A program made the position numbers and the translations under genes. Under the pieces are notes generated by a model, which saw only the letters and a program-made list of their open reading frames with translations, searched no databases and was not told the DNA's origin. 64,000 nt of DNA from Leifsonia sp. SCN 70-46 (GTDB lineage: Bacteria > Actinomycetota > Actinomycetes > Actinomycetales > Microbacteriaceae), in NCBI GenBank assembly GCA_001725325.1, contig MEFY01000002.1:1491559-1555558 (forward strand), given 5' to 3'. This document shows positions 1 to 8,087 of the stretch, in pieces (position 1 is the stretch's first letter; each line of letters starts with the position of its first letter).

Positions 1-768
1 CGTCGCGACCACCGCGATGCACGACCCGGCCCCGCCGGGCACGCGGCCGCCGCCGCCCCGGCCGGCCCTGTCGGCGAAGAACCACGCGGGGTCGCCCATG
101 GGGTCTGGCACGTCGAGGTCGCCCATCGGGATGCCCGCGATGCTCAGCTCGGCGCGGTCGCCGAAGTTTGCCTGCAACAGCACCCCGACGGTGTACTCGC
201 GACCGCCGAAGGGGACGATGCGCGAGGATGTGCCGTTGCCCCCCTTGAACGCGTAGCAGTTCATCCCCGTGCCGCCGCCGTGCGAGCCCTCGTGCAGGCC
301 GTCCGCCGAGGCCGTGTCGATGGCCTCGGCGACGTGCGCGTGCGTCACGGCGTCGACGTTGATCGAGTTGAGGTAGCCGTCCCACGTCTCCGCGACGACG
401 GGCAGCAGCCACTCGGCGGCGAGCTCCGGGCGGTGCGCGGCCGTCCACTCCACGACACCGCGGTGCACGGATCCCACCGCGTGCGTGTTCGTGATCATGA
501 CCGGGCCCGAGAGGGCGCCGGTCTCGCGGATCCAGTGGCTGCCCGTGAGCTCGCCGTTGCCGTTGAGCGAGTAGAGCCCCGCTGCGACGGCGCTCCCGAT
601 GCCGTCGCGCCCGAGGGGCAGCACGGCGGTGACGCCCGTGCGCAGCACGTGCGGGTCGTCGGCGACGACGTCGACCATGCCCACGTGCACGCCGGGCACG
701 TCCGTGAGGGAGTTGCCGGGCCCCGGCACTCCCGGCACGGGGATACCGAGGTCGCGCGCGCGGGTCAC
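1..768 (-). CDS. DmpA/BapA-type (S58, P1 family) aminopeptidase, 3' end beyond the window
   Basis: N-terminal nucleophile peptidase that removes N-terminal (often D- or beta-) amino acids from short peptides. The visible 256 codons contain the self-cleavage region of the family: a GGGTGM stretch followed by KGGNGTSSR, where the Gly-Thr/Ser junction is the expected processing site. The early DVPGVHVG stretch also fits the family. The start is GTG at 768, overlapping the stop of the TetR gene by four bases, so the two are translationally coupled. The peptidase would feed amino acids to the cell, and the permease at 1504 could be its partner. The C terminus lies off the left edge. Confidence 0.85.
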   Translation of the reverse strand, partial: MTRARDLGIPVPGVPGPGNSLTDVPGVHVGMVDVVADDPHVLRTGVTAVLPLGRDGIGSAVAAGLYSLNGNGELTGSHWIRETGALSGPVMITNTHAVGSVHRGVVEWTAAHRPELAAEWLLPVVAETWDGYLNSINVDAVTHAHVAEAIDTASADGLHEGSHGGGTGMNCYAFKGGNGTSSRIVPFGGREYTVGVLLQANFGDRAELSIAGIPMGDLDVPDPMGDPAWFFADRAGRGGGGRVPGGAGSCIAVVAT

Positions 769-1373
769 GGCGCGACCTCGATGTCGCACCCGGTCGCCTC
801 GGCGAGGAACACGCCGAGCAGGCGCTGCGCGGAGGGCACGGTGATCGACCCGCTCTCCGACGTGATGTGGAGGCCGAAGGCATCCTCGAGGGCCACGGCC
901 AGCGCCGCGAGGTCGCGCGCCGGCCGTGTGAGCGTGAAGTGCCCCTGCGCCACGCCGATCTCGAAGACCGCCGCGTAGAGGTCGACCTGCTGGTCGAAGA
1001 GTAGCTTCACGAGGCGCTTGTGGGTCGGGTACTTGCGGTGCAGCGAGTGCAGCTCGTAGAGCGCTGACACGAGGGCGTCGTGCTCGTCGACGGGCAGGCC
1101 CGTCGCGGCGAGGAGGCGCAGCTTCTCGCGGGCATCCGGCTCCGTCGCGACCAGGTCGACGCGCGCCCGCGCGAAGCGGTCGGTCGCGAGGTCGTGCACC
1201 GAGAGCAGCAGCTCGCCCAGGTCGCTGAAGTGGTAGTGGATGGTGGCGGTGCTCGCGCCCGACGCATCCGCGATGTCCTTGATGCGCAGGTCGGCGAGGC
1301 CGCGCTCCTTGAGGGCGAGCATCGCACCCTCGAGGATCTCGAGCCTGCGGACGGCGATGGGAAGTCGTGCCAT
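765..1373 (-). CDS. TetR-family transcriptional regulator
   Basis: TetR repressor of about 202 residues. The N-terminal helix-turn-helix is clear (RLEILEGAMLALKERG, then IADASGASTATIHYHF). The C-terminal ligand domain is variable and gives no ligand. I chose the ATG at 1373 (MARLPIAVRR) because an upstream in-frame start at 1409 would add residues encoded by the operator-like repeats. The gene is coupled to the downstream DmpA-type peptidase by a GTGA overlap and faces the APC permease at 1504, so it most likely controls both from the shared intergenic region. The inducer may be an amino acid or a small peptide; this is inference. Confidence 0.8.
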   Translation of the reverse strand: MARLPIAVRRLEILEGAMLALKERGLADLRIKDIADASGASTATIHYHFSDLGELLLSVHDLATDRFARARVDLVATEPDAREKLRLLAATGLPVDEHDALVSALYELHSLHRKYPTHKRLVKLLFDQQVDLYAAVFEIGVAQGHFTLTRPARDLAALAVALEDAFGLHITSESGSITVPSAQRLLGVFLAEATGCDIEVAP

Positions 1374-1383
1374 GCGCCCAGTA

Positions 1384-1464
1384 TTGACTGTCAGGTCAAC
1401 AAAGGTCAATCAACCTTTTAAAACATTGACTTAACCCCGTGCCCGGTATTGACTCTGGCATCAA
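1384..1464. promoter_or_regulatory. TetR-type operator region with repeated TTGAC-N6-(G/A)TCAA sites
   Basis: Between the divergent TetR and permease genes there are two similar sites: TTGAC-N6-GTCAA at 1384-1399 and TTGAC-N6-ATCAA at 1449-1464, both preceded by GTA. A perfect AAAGGT-N6-ACCTTT palindrome lies between them at 1401-1418. The repetition and the position make binding by the adjacent TetR protein likely; it is not proven. Confidence 0.55.
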
Positions 1465-1503
1465 CATCACCCGCTTCCACCCTGATTCGATGGAGAGTCA
1501 CCC

Positions 1504-2919
1504 ATGACCGACAGCAGTCCGCGTTACGCGCAGGACCTCGAGCGCTCGCTGGGCATCCGCGAGAACATCCTCATCACGATCTCGGCGGTGACCCCCGCGT
1601 CGAGCGTGTTCATCATCGTGCCGGCTCTCATCGCGAGCCTCGCGGGCGGGAGCGTGCTCGCCATGCTCCTCGGTGCCGTCATCGCGGTGTTCGTGGGTCT
1701 CTGCTACGCCGAGCTCGCGTCGCGCTACCCGATCTCGGGCGCCGAGTACCCGTGGGCGGCGCGCCTGCTCGGCAAGCCCGTCGGGTTCGCGACGTTCGTG
1801 CTCGCCCTCGTGATGGGCGTGCTCATCATCGCCGTCATCACGTCGGGCGTCGGCCAGTACCTCGCCGCCGTGTGGGCGCCCCTCAACAGCCCGTGGACGG
1901 GAGTCGCCGTCGTCATCATCTCGACGACCATCGCGTCGCTCGCGATCAAGACGAACGCGTGGGTCACGGGCATCTGCCTCGCCCTCGAGGTCATCGCCAT
2001 CATCGTGCTCGTCGTGCTCGGGCTCACCCACGTGAGCCGCGGCGCCGACGTGTTCTTCATGCCCCAGGCGCTCAGCGGGGCCGGGATGCTCGAGCAGGTG
2101 TCGATCGGTGCGCTCTTCTCGCTCATCCCCGTCGCCCTGTTCGCGTACAACGGCTACGGCGCCTCGGTGTTCTACTCGGAGGAGACCAAGAACGCGTCGA
2201 AGACGATCGGCAAGGCCATCATGTTCTCGCTGCTCGTGACGGTCGTGCTCGAGGTCGTGCCGCTCATGGCCGTCATCATCGGCAGCTCGTCGCTCGAGGC
2301 CCTCACGGGGTCGCCCGCGCCCATCAACGAGTTCCTCATCGAGCGCGGCGGCGACGTCGTCAACGTGCTCGTGAGCGTCGCCATCGCGGTCGCGATCTTC
2401 AACGCGGTCATCGCCATCCAGATCCAGATCGGCCGGCTCATCTTCGCCTCGGCGCGCGACAAGTCGTGGCCGTCGGCGGTCGACCGGGTTCTGGGACGGG
2501 TCAACCCGCGCACCAAGACGCCCGTCGCGGCGACGCTCGTCGTCGGCGTGCTCGTGATCGTCGCGTCGCTCGCCATACCGTTCCCAACGCTCATCCTCGC
2601 GACCGGCTCTGCCGTCGTGGTGCTCTACACGATCGTGGCGCTCAGCGCCCTGCGCGTGCGCGCGGTCAAGGGCGGCCACGAGGGCGGCTACCGCATGTGG
2701 CTGTGGCCCGTGCCGCCCATCGTCGTGCTGCTCGTCATGGCCTACGTCGTGTACCAGACGGTCGTCGCGGATGTCACGCCGCTGCTCATCGCCCTCGGCA
2801 CGATCGTGGTGGGACTCATCTGGTACGCGGTGTTCATCCGCGGCCGCAAGGACCGCTGGACGCTGCCGGAGCCGCAGCTCGAGGAGATCGCCCCCGTCAC
2901 GGAGCCCGTGAAGGACTAG
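1504..2919 (+). CDS. APC-superfamily amino acid permease
   Basis: Integral membrane transporter of 471 residues with about 12 hydrophobic segments. It carries the typical APC N-terminal pattern (SLGIRENILITISAVTPAS) and a GAEYPWAARLLGK loop. It would import an amino acid or small amine by proton symport. An ATG with GGAGAG a few bases upstream sets the start. It is divergent from the TetR/peptidase pair, which suggests uptake of the products or substrates of that peptidase. The substrate cannot be named from sequence. Confidence 0.85.
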   Translation: MTDSSPRYAQDLERSLGIRENILITISAVTPASSVFIIVPALIASLAGGSVLAMLLGAVIAVFVGLCYAELASRYPISGAEYPWAARLLGKPVGFATFVLALVMGVLIIAVITSGVGQYLAAVWAPLNSPWTGVAVVIISTTIASLAIKTNAWVTGICLALEVIAIIVLVVLGLTHVSRGADVFFMPQALSGAGMLEQVSIGALFSLIPVALFAYNGYGASVFYSEETKNASKTIGKAIMFSLLVTVVLEVVPLMAVIIGSSSLEALTGSPAPINEFLIERGGDVVNVLVSVAIAVAIFNAVIAIQIQIGRLIFASARDKSWPSAVDRVLGRVNPRTKTPVAATLVVGVLVIVASLAIPFPTLILATGSAVVVLYTIVALSALRVRAVKGGHEGGYRMWLWPVPPIVVLLVMAYVVYQTVVADVTPLLIALGTIVVGLIWYAVFIRGRKDRWTLPEPQLEEIAPVTEPVKD

Positions 2920-3389
2920 GCGTCGATCTTCAACTTCTTGCGCAGGGATGCGACGTGGCCGGTCGCCTTGACCCCGTAGAGGGGCAGGGTGACCGTGCCG
3001 TCCTCGTCGATCACGAAGGTCGAGCGGATCACGCCCACGACCTGCTTGCCGTAGAGGTTCTTCTCGCCCCACGTGCCGTACGCCTCGTGCACGGAACGGT
3101 CGGGGTCGCTCAGCAGCTCGAAGTTGAGCGAATCCTTGTCGCGGAAGCGCGCGAGCTTCTCCGGCTCGTCGCGTGAGACGCCGAGCACGGTGTAGCCCGC
3201 GGACTTCAGGGAGTTGAGGCTGTCGCGGAAGTCGCACGCCTGCTTCTCGCACGCGACGGTCATCGCCTCGGGGTAGAAGTACAGGACGACCTTCTGCCCG
3301 CGGTAGTCCTTGAGGGAGACGGACGCGCCGTCCTGGTCGGTCAGGGTGAAGTCGGGCGCGACGGCCCCCGCCTCGAGTCGCTCGGTCAT
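2916..3389 (-). CDS. bcp: peroxiredoxin, BCP/PrxQ type
   Basis: Thiol peroxidase that reduces hydrogen peroxide and organic hydroperoxides in the cytoplasm. It has the usual length of about 157 residues, the APDFTL entry strand, and a peroxidatic/resolving cysteine pair five residues apart (C-x4-C). The active-site loop reads YFYPEAMTVAC, where most BCPs have a Thr-Pro-Gly-Cys-like loop. The Thr and Cys are kept but the Pro-Gly is replaced by Val-Ala. ATG 3389 gives the usual N-terminal length; ATG 3398 is an alternative. The gene converges on the permease with a 4-bp overlap of ends. Confidence 0.88.
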   Translation of the reverse strand: MTERLEAGAVAPDFTLTDQDGASVSLKDYRGQKVVLYFYPEAMTVACEKQACDFRDSLNSLKSAGYTVLGVSRDEPEKLARFRDKDSLNFELLSDPDRSVHEAYGTWGEKNLYGKQVVGVIRSTFVIDEDGTVTLPLYGVKATGHVASLRKKLKIDA

Positions 3390-3438
3390 GGTTCTCATGC
3401 TAATGTTGTTCGTCGGCCCGCCGTTCGCGGAGGGCCAT

Positions 3439-3515
<77 letters not shown>

Positions 3516-3528
3516 GTAGGCAGTAAAC

Positions 3529-3562
3529 AAAAGGGTTCCGCTCAATCGAGCGGAACCCTTTT
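3529..3562 (+). terminator. intrinsic terminator after tRNA-Lys
   Basis: A perfect 15-bp stem (AAAAGGGTTCCGCTC pairing with its complement across the 4-nt loop AATC) ends in a T run. A diverged copy stands after attR at 33983. Confidence 0.9.
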
Positions 3563-3569
3563 TGTTTGC

Positions 3570-3590
3570 AGTCATGATTTAGTCATGATT
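3570..3590. repeat. candidate integrase arm-type site near attL
   Basis: AGTCATGA occurs twice with an 11-bp period. The 19-bp block AGTCATGATTTAGTCATGA recurs in the same orientation at 33783-33801, just inside attR. The position at both element ends and the one-helical-turn spacing fit integrase or excisionase arm binding. Confidence 0.5.
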
Positions 3591-3609
3591 GGCGCGGGGG
3601 ATTCGCCTA

Positions 3610-4260
3610 TCAGTCGACCATCGTCAGCAGCGCGAGCACGCGTTCGCGGATCTCGTCGCGAACGGCACGCACGTCGTCGATGTCGAGGTGGGCGGGGTCT
3701 GCGAGTTCCCAGTCAAGGTAGCGCTTGCCGGGGTAGATCGCGCACGCGTCCCCGCAGCCCATCGTGACTACGACGTCTGCCGCCTGCACGACGTCGTCGG
3801 TCAACGGCTTGGGGAACTCCTCGCGCAGGTCGAGGCCGAGCTCTGCCATGACCTCAATGACCGCCGGGTTGATGACATCGGTCGGCGACGAGCCCGCGGA
3901 GCGCACGTGCACGCGGCCCTTGCCGAGGTGGTTCGTGAGAACCGCCGCCATTTGGGAGCGGCCGGCGTTCTGCTCGCACACGAACAGGATCTCGGGCACC
4001 GGCGACTCGATGGCGCCCTTGGCTTGGGCGAGGGCGGTGAGGCGGTCGGTGGCGAAGCGGGTGGTCTGGGAGGCGAGGTGGGCTTTGACCTTCGAGGTGC
4101 GCAGGAGTCCCGTGTATGACTCGAGGACGTAGCGTTCGACGGTCTCGGCGCCGAAGATCCCGGCGAACTTCTCGGTCAGCTCACCGGCGAGTCGCTTCAA
4201 GTACTCCTCGGGGTAGGCGAGGCCGGGCATCCCGCGGCGGTCGGTGAGGTCCATGCTCAT
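3610..4260 (-). CDS. arsC: arsenate reductase (low-MW phosphatase fold) with N-terminal helical domain
   Basis: Reduces arsenate to arsenite in the cytoplasm. Residues 1-85 form a helical extension, and residues 88-216 are the ArsC/low-MW protein tyrosine phosphatase fold. The P-loop is C95-x5-R101 (FVCEQNAGRSQ), followed by MGCGDAC and PGKRYLDWEL. The N-terminal extension matches the middle domain of the arsRC fusion product next door, so the two proteins share a domain architecture minus the HTH. Its ATG overlaps the stop of the upstream arsC (ATGA), so it is the last gene of that operon. It is absent from the second ars cluster. Confidence 0.85.
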   Translation of the reverse strand: MSMDLTDRRGMPGLAYPEEYLKRLAGELTEKFAGIFGAETVERYVLESYTGLLRTSKVKAHLASQTTRFATDRLTALAQAKGAIESPVPEILFVCEQNAGRSQMAAVLTNHLGKGRVHVRSAGSSPTDVINPAVIEVMAELGLDLREEFPKPLTDDVVQAADVVVTMGCGDACAIYPGKRYLDWELADPAHLDIDDVRAVRDEIRERVLALLTMVD

Positions 4261-4673
4261 GCCGGGAGTAGTTCGGCGAGGAGGTTCTCGATGCGGGCCC
4301 TGATATCGTCGCGGATCGGGCGGACCTCGTCGATGCTCTTGCCCTTCGGGTCGACGAGCTCCCAGTCCTCGTAGCGCTTACCGGGGAAGATCGGGCACAC
4401 GTCGCCGCAGCCCATGGTGATGACGACGTCGGAGTCGCGCACCTGCTCGGTGGTCATCAGCTGCGGCACGCCCTGGGAGATGTCGATGCCCTCCTCGGCC
4501 ATCGCCTGGATGGCGATCGGGTTGATCTCGTTGCCGGGCTCGGAGCCTCCGGAGCGGACCTCGACGGCACCGCCGGAGAGGGCCTTCATGTATCCGGCGG
4601 CCATCTGGGAGCGGCCGGCGTTGTGGATGCAGACGAACAGGACTACGGGCTTCTCGGTCATACCGAAAAGCAT
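4257..4673 (-). CDS. arsC: arsenate reductase ArsC (mycothiol/thioredoxin-linked LMW-PTP type)
   Basis: A compact 138-residue reductase with the nucleophilic C15 in FVCIHNAGRSQ and a distal MGCGDVC pair. It is closely related to actinobacterial arsenate-mycothiol transferases, so mycothiol is the likely cofactor; this is inferred from the family and not visible. It differs from the copy at 34048 at only two residues. The ATG at 4673 lies inside the operator palindrome and has no ribosome-binding site, so translation may be leaderless. The ATG at 4661 (MTEKPVV) is the alternative. Confidence 0.9.
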   Translation of the reverse strand: MLFGMTEKPVVLFVCIHNAGRSQMAAGYMKALSGGAVEVRSGGSEPGNEINPIAIQAMAEEGIDISQGVPQLMTTEQVRDSDVVITMGCGDVCPIFPGKRYEDWELVDPKGKSIDEVRPIRDDIRARIENLLAELLPA

Positions 4674-4688
4674 AGACGATCATCTATG
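4671..4688. promoter_or_regulatory. ArsR-type operator upstream of arsC
   Basis: A perfect CATAGA-N6-TCTATG palindrome that overlaps the arsC start codon. The same pattern precedes arsRC at 5641 and both genes of the second cluster. Confidence 0.7.
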
Positions 4689-4713
4689 GGTTAAGTGAGC
4701 TCGATCGGAAAGT

Positions 4714-5643
4714 TCACGCAGCGTTCACGACGCCCATCTCCGCGAGCAGTCCGCGGACGCGGGTGTCGATGTCGTCGCGGACCTTGCGGACGCCGGCCAT
4801 GTCGAGGCCGGCGGGATCGGGGAGGTCCCAGTCGAGGTAGCGGCGGCCGGGGTAGATGGGGCAGGCGTCGCCGCACCCCATGGTGATGACGTAGTCCGCA
4901 GCGCGCACGACCTCGTCGGTGAGGGGCTTGGGGTACTCGCCTCCGACGGGGATACCGATCTCATCCAGAGCGGTGACGATCTTCGGGTTGATCGCCCCGG
5001 CAGGTTCCGAACCCGCGGTCAGCACCCGGACGCGGTCGCCGGCGAGTGAGCGCAGGATGCCTGCGGCGAGTTGGGAGCGGCCGGCGTTCTGCACGCACAC
5101 GAACAGCACGTCCGGGACGGTGTCAGTGATGAGCCCGTCGGCCTGAGCGAGGGCGCGGAGCCGGTCGGCGGCGAACCGCGCGGTCAGGGACGGGAGGTAG
5201 CGGGTGATGCGGGCGCGGTCGGCGAGGAGTTCGTAGCTGCCTCGGACGTACTCGGTGATGGTCTCGGGGGAGAAGGTCCCGGTGAACCGGGTGGCGAGGT
5301 CCGTGGCGATGCGGTCGAGGATCGCGGGCGCGACGGTCGCGGCGACGGGGTCGGCGTGGACGGAGTCGAAGACCTCGCCGACGCGGGAGGGAACGACGGA
5401 GTACCAGACCTGACGACCCACCTGCACCCGCTCGAGCAGGCCCTCGTCGGTCATGAGCCTCAGGTGGTGGGAGACGGTCGGCTGGGTCAGGCCGAGTTGG
5501 TCGGCGAGTTCGGTGACGGGGCGGCGGCCGTCGGGGGCGTCGACGATGAGGCCGAGGATCTGAACCCGGGTGGGGTCGGCCATCGCTTTGAGGTTGCGGG
5601 CGATCTGCTCCGCCTCAGCGCGACCTATCGGCAGACTATCCAT
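4714..5643 (-). CDS. ArsR-ArsC fusion: metalloregulator joined to arsenate reductase
   Basis: A 309-residue fusion. Residues 8-90 are an ArsR winged helix (LTQPTVSHHLRLM). Residues about 105-172 are a helical linker shared with the long ArsC at 3610. Residues 178-309 are an ArsC domain with C183-x5-R and C257/C261. The HTH part has no CVC arsenite motif, so sensing may rely on cysteines of the reductase domain or differ from classic ArsR. Fusions of this kind (arsRC2) are known from Microbacterium, where the protein represses its operon. It is read with its own operator just upstream and followed by the arsC genes. Confidence 0.88.
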   Translation of the reverse strand: MDSLPIGRAEAEQIARNLKAMADPTRVQILGLIVDAPDGRRPVTELADQLGLTQPTVSHHLRLMTDEGLLERVQVGRQVWYSVVPSRVGEVFDSVHADPVAATVAPAILDRIATDLATRFTGTFSPETITEYVRGSYELLADRARITRYLPSLTARFAADRLRALAQADGLITDTVPDVLFVCVQNAGRSQLAAGILRSLAGDRVRVLTAGSEPAGAINPKIVTALDEIGIPVGGEYPKPLTDEVVRAADYVITMGCGDACPIYPGRRYLDWDLPDPAGLDMAGVRKVRDDIDTRVRGLLAEMGVVNAA

Positions 5644-5658
5644 AGACCGAAGTCTATG
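5641..5658. promoter_or_regulatory. ArsR-type operator upstream of arsRC
   Basis: CATAGA-N6-TCTATG overlapping the arsRC start codon. TAGACT in the left arm could serve as a -10 box 7 nt before the ATG, giving a leaderless, operator-occluded promoter. Confidence 0.7.
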
Positions 5659-5665
5659 AGACGGT

Positions 5666-6979
5666 TCAGCTGCAGCAGGAGGATGCGCTCGTATCGGTGG
5701 AGCAGACGCCGGTCGCGGGCAGCACTAGCTCAACGTTGGTCGCGGCGGCGAGGTCGCCAGCTAGGTAGGCGGTGATGGAGCGCACCTGCTCGTAGCCGGT
5801 GGCGAGCAGGAACGTGGGTGCGCGTCCGTAGGACTTCATGCCGGCGATGAAGAAGTTCGGCTCGGGCTGCTGCAGCTCGGTGAACCCGTGGGGTTCGACG
5901 GTGCCGCAGCTGTGCAGGTTCGGGTCGATCAGCGGTGCGAGCTTGACGGGGGCTTCGACGATGTCGTCGAGGCTGAGACGGATCTCGCGCAGGATCGACA
6001 GGTCTGGGCGGAACCCGGTCGCGTTGACGATCAGGTCCGTGGTGATGGTCTCGACGTTCCCGGCCCGCAGCCCGGTCACCTCGACCTGGGTATTGGTCTT
6101 GGTGAGGCCGATGATCTCGAACTGGTCGATCACGGTGATGACGCCGAAGTCGATCAGCTTCTGCACCTTCGCCCCGAGCGACGAACGCCCCGACAGTTCG
6201 TCGTCGTCGGCGGTGAAGACGCGCACGGCGTTCTTGTTTCGGATCACCCACGACACCGTCGTCGACGGCGAGGTCTGGATGAGCGTCGACAGGTTGATGA
6301 GCGTGTTCGCGGCCGAATGCCCGGCGCCGACGACCGTGATGTTCTTGCCTGCGAACCGCGCCCGGTCGAAGCCGAGGACGTCGGGGAGGGCTGGGGTCAC
6401 GTGGTCGGAGACCGTCTCGAGGCCGAGCGGGTCGAGCCCGTTCGAGCCAAGCGAGTTCGTCGTCCGATAGGTGCCCGATGCGTCGATCACCGCACGCGCG
6501 GTCACCTCAGCGGTCGTGCCGTTCTCGATGATGCGCAGCGCGAACGGGGTCTCGGCGCGGCCGGTGGAGCGGGTACGGTCCATGCCCTGCCGGGTCACTG
6601 CGTCGACGGTCGAGGCGGTTCGGATGTGAGGGGCGATCTGCGGCAGCGCCGCGAGCGGGACCAGGAGCTGCTCGACGAGCTCTGCACCGGAGGGTGCCTT
6701 GTCCTGGTAGCGGGGCTCGGTCCAGCCCGCTGCTTCGAGGAGGCGGCGGGCGGCGGGGTCGATGAGGTGCTTCCACGGCGAGAACAACCGGATGTGACCC
6801 CACGACCGCATGCTGTCGGCGATCGAGTCGCCCGACTCGTAGACCACGAACGGGATGCCCCGCTCGACCAGGTTCGCGGCCGCTGCCAGCCCGATGGGGC
6901 CGGCGCCGATGATCGCGACCGGCAGGCCGTCGAGACGGTTGTCACGCACGGTGGGTGCGGTGAGATCGATCAGCGTCAT
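5666..6979 (-). CDS. arsO: ArsO-type FAD-dependent monooxygenase
   Basis: A flavoprotein of 437 residues with an N-terminal FAD-binding Rossmann motif (AIIGAGPIGLAAAANL), a second nucleotide-binding motif (VVGAGHSAANTL) and a late NATGFRPD element of the FMO type. ArsO proteins occur in actinobacterial ars clusters, but their substrate is not settled; oxidation or reduction of arsenicals is assumed. The C terminus ends with a cysteine pair (SASSCCS) that could bind arsenite. It is divergent from arsR across a two-operator intergenic region. A close homologue is at 36752. Confidence 0.85.
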   Translation of the reverse strand: MTLIDLTAPTVRDNRLDGLPVAIIGAGPIGLAAAANLVERGIPFVVYESGDSIADSMRSWGHIRLFSPWKHLIDPAARRLLEAAGWTEPRYQDKAPSGAELVEQLLVPLAALPQIAPHIRTASTVDAVTRQGMDRTRSTGRAETPFALRIIENGTTAEVTARAVIDASGTYRTTNSLGSNGLDPLGLETVSDHVTPALPDVLGFDRARFAGKNITVVGAGHSAANTLINLSTLIQTSPSTTVSWVIRNKNAVRVFTADDDELSGRSSLGAKVQKLIDFGVITVIDQFEIIGLTKTNTQVEVTGLRAGNVETITTDLIVNATGFRPDLSILREIRLSLDDIVEAPVKLAPLIDPNLHSCGTVEPHGFTELQQPEPNFFIAGMKSYGRAPTFLLATGYEQVRSITAYLAGDLAAATNVELVLPATGVCSTDTSASSCCS

Positions 6980-6993
6980 GACAGCACTCCTAA

Positions 6994-7011
6994 CATCGAC
7001 GAACTTCGATG
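6994..7011. promoter_or_regulatory. ArsR-type operator on the arsO side
   Basis: A perfect CATCGA-N6-TCGATG palindrome 15 bp upstream of arsO. It has the same 6-6-6 geometry as the CATAGA sites but a different arm. It is repeated exactly at 38080. Confidence 0.65.
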
Positions 7012-7030
7012 AAACGAGTATGTACGCGCA

Positions 7031-7059
7031 TATTGATGAATGTCAATATTCGCTATGGT
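7031..7059 (+). promoter_or_regulatory. arsR promoter with operator
   Basis: TATTGA-N6-TCAATA (7031-7048) is followed by TATGGT (7054-7059), a -10 box that ends 6 nt before the arsR ATG. The transcript is probably leaderless, and the operator overlaps the RNA polymerase site. Confidence 0.65.
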
Positions 7060-7065
7060 TGATGC

Positions 7066-7416
7066 ATGAGCACCATGACGCTGCTGCCCGTCATTGACGC
7101 GGCCGCCTGCTGCGCCCCGCTGACCCGCGACCCGATGACCCAGTCGCAGGCCGACGACCTCTCCAAGTCGCTGAAGGCGTTGGCGGATCCGGCACGGTTG
7201 CGTCTCATCTCGATCATCGCCGCCTCAGAAGGGCAGGAGGCGTGCGTGTGCGACCTCACCGAACCCCTCGACATCGCACAGCCCACGGTCTCGCATCACC
7301 TGAAGGTCCTCACCGAGGCCGGATTCGTGACCCGCTCCAAGCGCGGCACATGGGCGTACTACAAGCTCGTCCCCGGAGCGCTCGACTCCCTCTCGCGCCT
7401 GCTCGCGACCGCGTGA
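7066..7416 (+). CDS. arsR: ArsR arsenite-responsive repressor
   Basis: A winged-helix repressor of 116 residues. It has cysteines at 15 and 16 and a CVC at 60-62. Cys15-Cys16 plus a third cysteine near residue 55 form the As(III) site of Corynebacterium glutamicum ArsR, and this protein matches that layout closely. The recognition helix is IAQPTVSHHLKVL. No ribosome-binding site is visible and a -10 box lies 6 nt upstream, so it is probably leaderless. The stop overlaps the aqpS GTG start, so the two are co-translated. It differs from the copy at 38152 at three residues. Confidence 0.92.
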   Translation: MSTMTLLPVIDAAACCAPLTRDPMTQSQADDLSKSLKALADPARLRLISIIAASEGQEACVCDLTEPLDIAQPTVSHHLKVLTEAGFVTRSKRGTWAYYKLVPGALDSLSRLLATA

Positions 7417-8087
7417 ACCTCACCCGCCGCCTCACCGCGGAACTCATCGGCAGCGCACTCCTCGCTGCTTTGGTGATCGGTTCCGGTATCGCCGCGCAAC
7501 GACTCTCCCCGACCGACACCGGCCTGCAGCTGCTCGAGAACGCCTTCGCCACCGCGCTGGGCCTGCCGGTGCTTATCCTGATCTTCGGACCGGTCAGCGG
7601 CGCCCACTTCAACCCCGTCGTCTCTCTCGTCGACTCCCTCACCGGGATGCGTGCCTGGCGCGACACCGCCCTCTACATCCCTACCCAGATCGTGGGATGC
7701 ATTGTCGGCGCTGTGCTCGCCAACATCATGTTCGCCAGCCCCGCAGTGACCATCAGCACAACCGACCGGCTCACCCCGGCGACGTTCCTTTCCGAGATCG
7801 TCGCCACCGCAGGGCTCATCCTGGTGATCTTCGTCCTCGCCCGCACCGACCGCGCCCACCTCACCCCGGCCGCGGTTGGCGCCTACATCGGCGCCGCCTA
7901 CTTCTTCACCAGCTCCGCAAGCTTCGCCAACCCCGCGATCACCATCGGCCGGATCTTCTCCGACACCTTCGCGGGCATTGCCCCGACCTCGGCCCCCGGC
8001 TTCATCGCCGCCCAGCTCATAGGAGCCGGCATCGGGTTGGTGCTGATCCGATTCCTCTATCCGGTGAAGCGCATCACCGTCAGTTGA
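7413..8087 (+). CDS. aqpS: aquaglyceroporin of ars operon (AqpS-like MIP channel)
   Basis: A MIP-family channel of 224 residues with six hydrophobic segments and two half-helix motifs, HFNPVVSL (NPV in place of NPA) and FANPAIT. In Sinorhizobium an AqpS encoded in the ars operon lets arsenite made by arsenate reduction flow out, and the arsR-aqpS pairing here suggests the same. GTG 7413 overlaps the arsR stop. Neither ACR3 nor ArsB occurs in this window, so this channel may be the main arsenite exit. The 3' end overlaps the convergent GNAT gene by 8 bp. Confidence 0.88.
   Translation: MNLTRRLTAELIGSALLAALVIGSGIAAQRLSPTDTGLQLLENAFATALGLPVLILIFGPVSGAHFNPVVSLVDSLTGMRAWRDTALYIPTQIVGCIVGAVLANIMFASPAVTISTTDRLTPATFLSEIVATAGLILVIFVLARTDRAHLTPAAVGAYIGAAYFFTSSASFANPAITIGRIFSDTFAGIAPTSAPGFIAAQLIGAGIGLVLIRFLYPVKRITVS

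Noticed and set aside
1498-3252. 584-codon minus-strand frame opposite the APC permease
   Set aside because: Composition (Asp/Arg/His-rich) is that of a reversed-frame shadow; the permease on the plus strand is clearly real.
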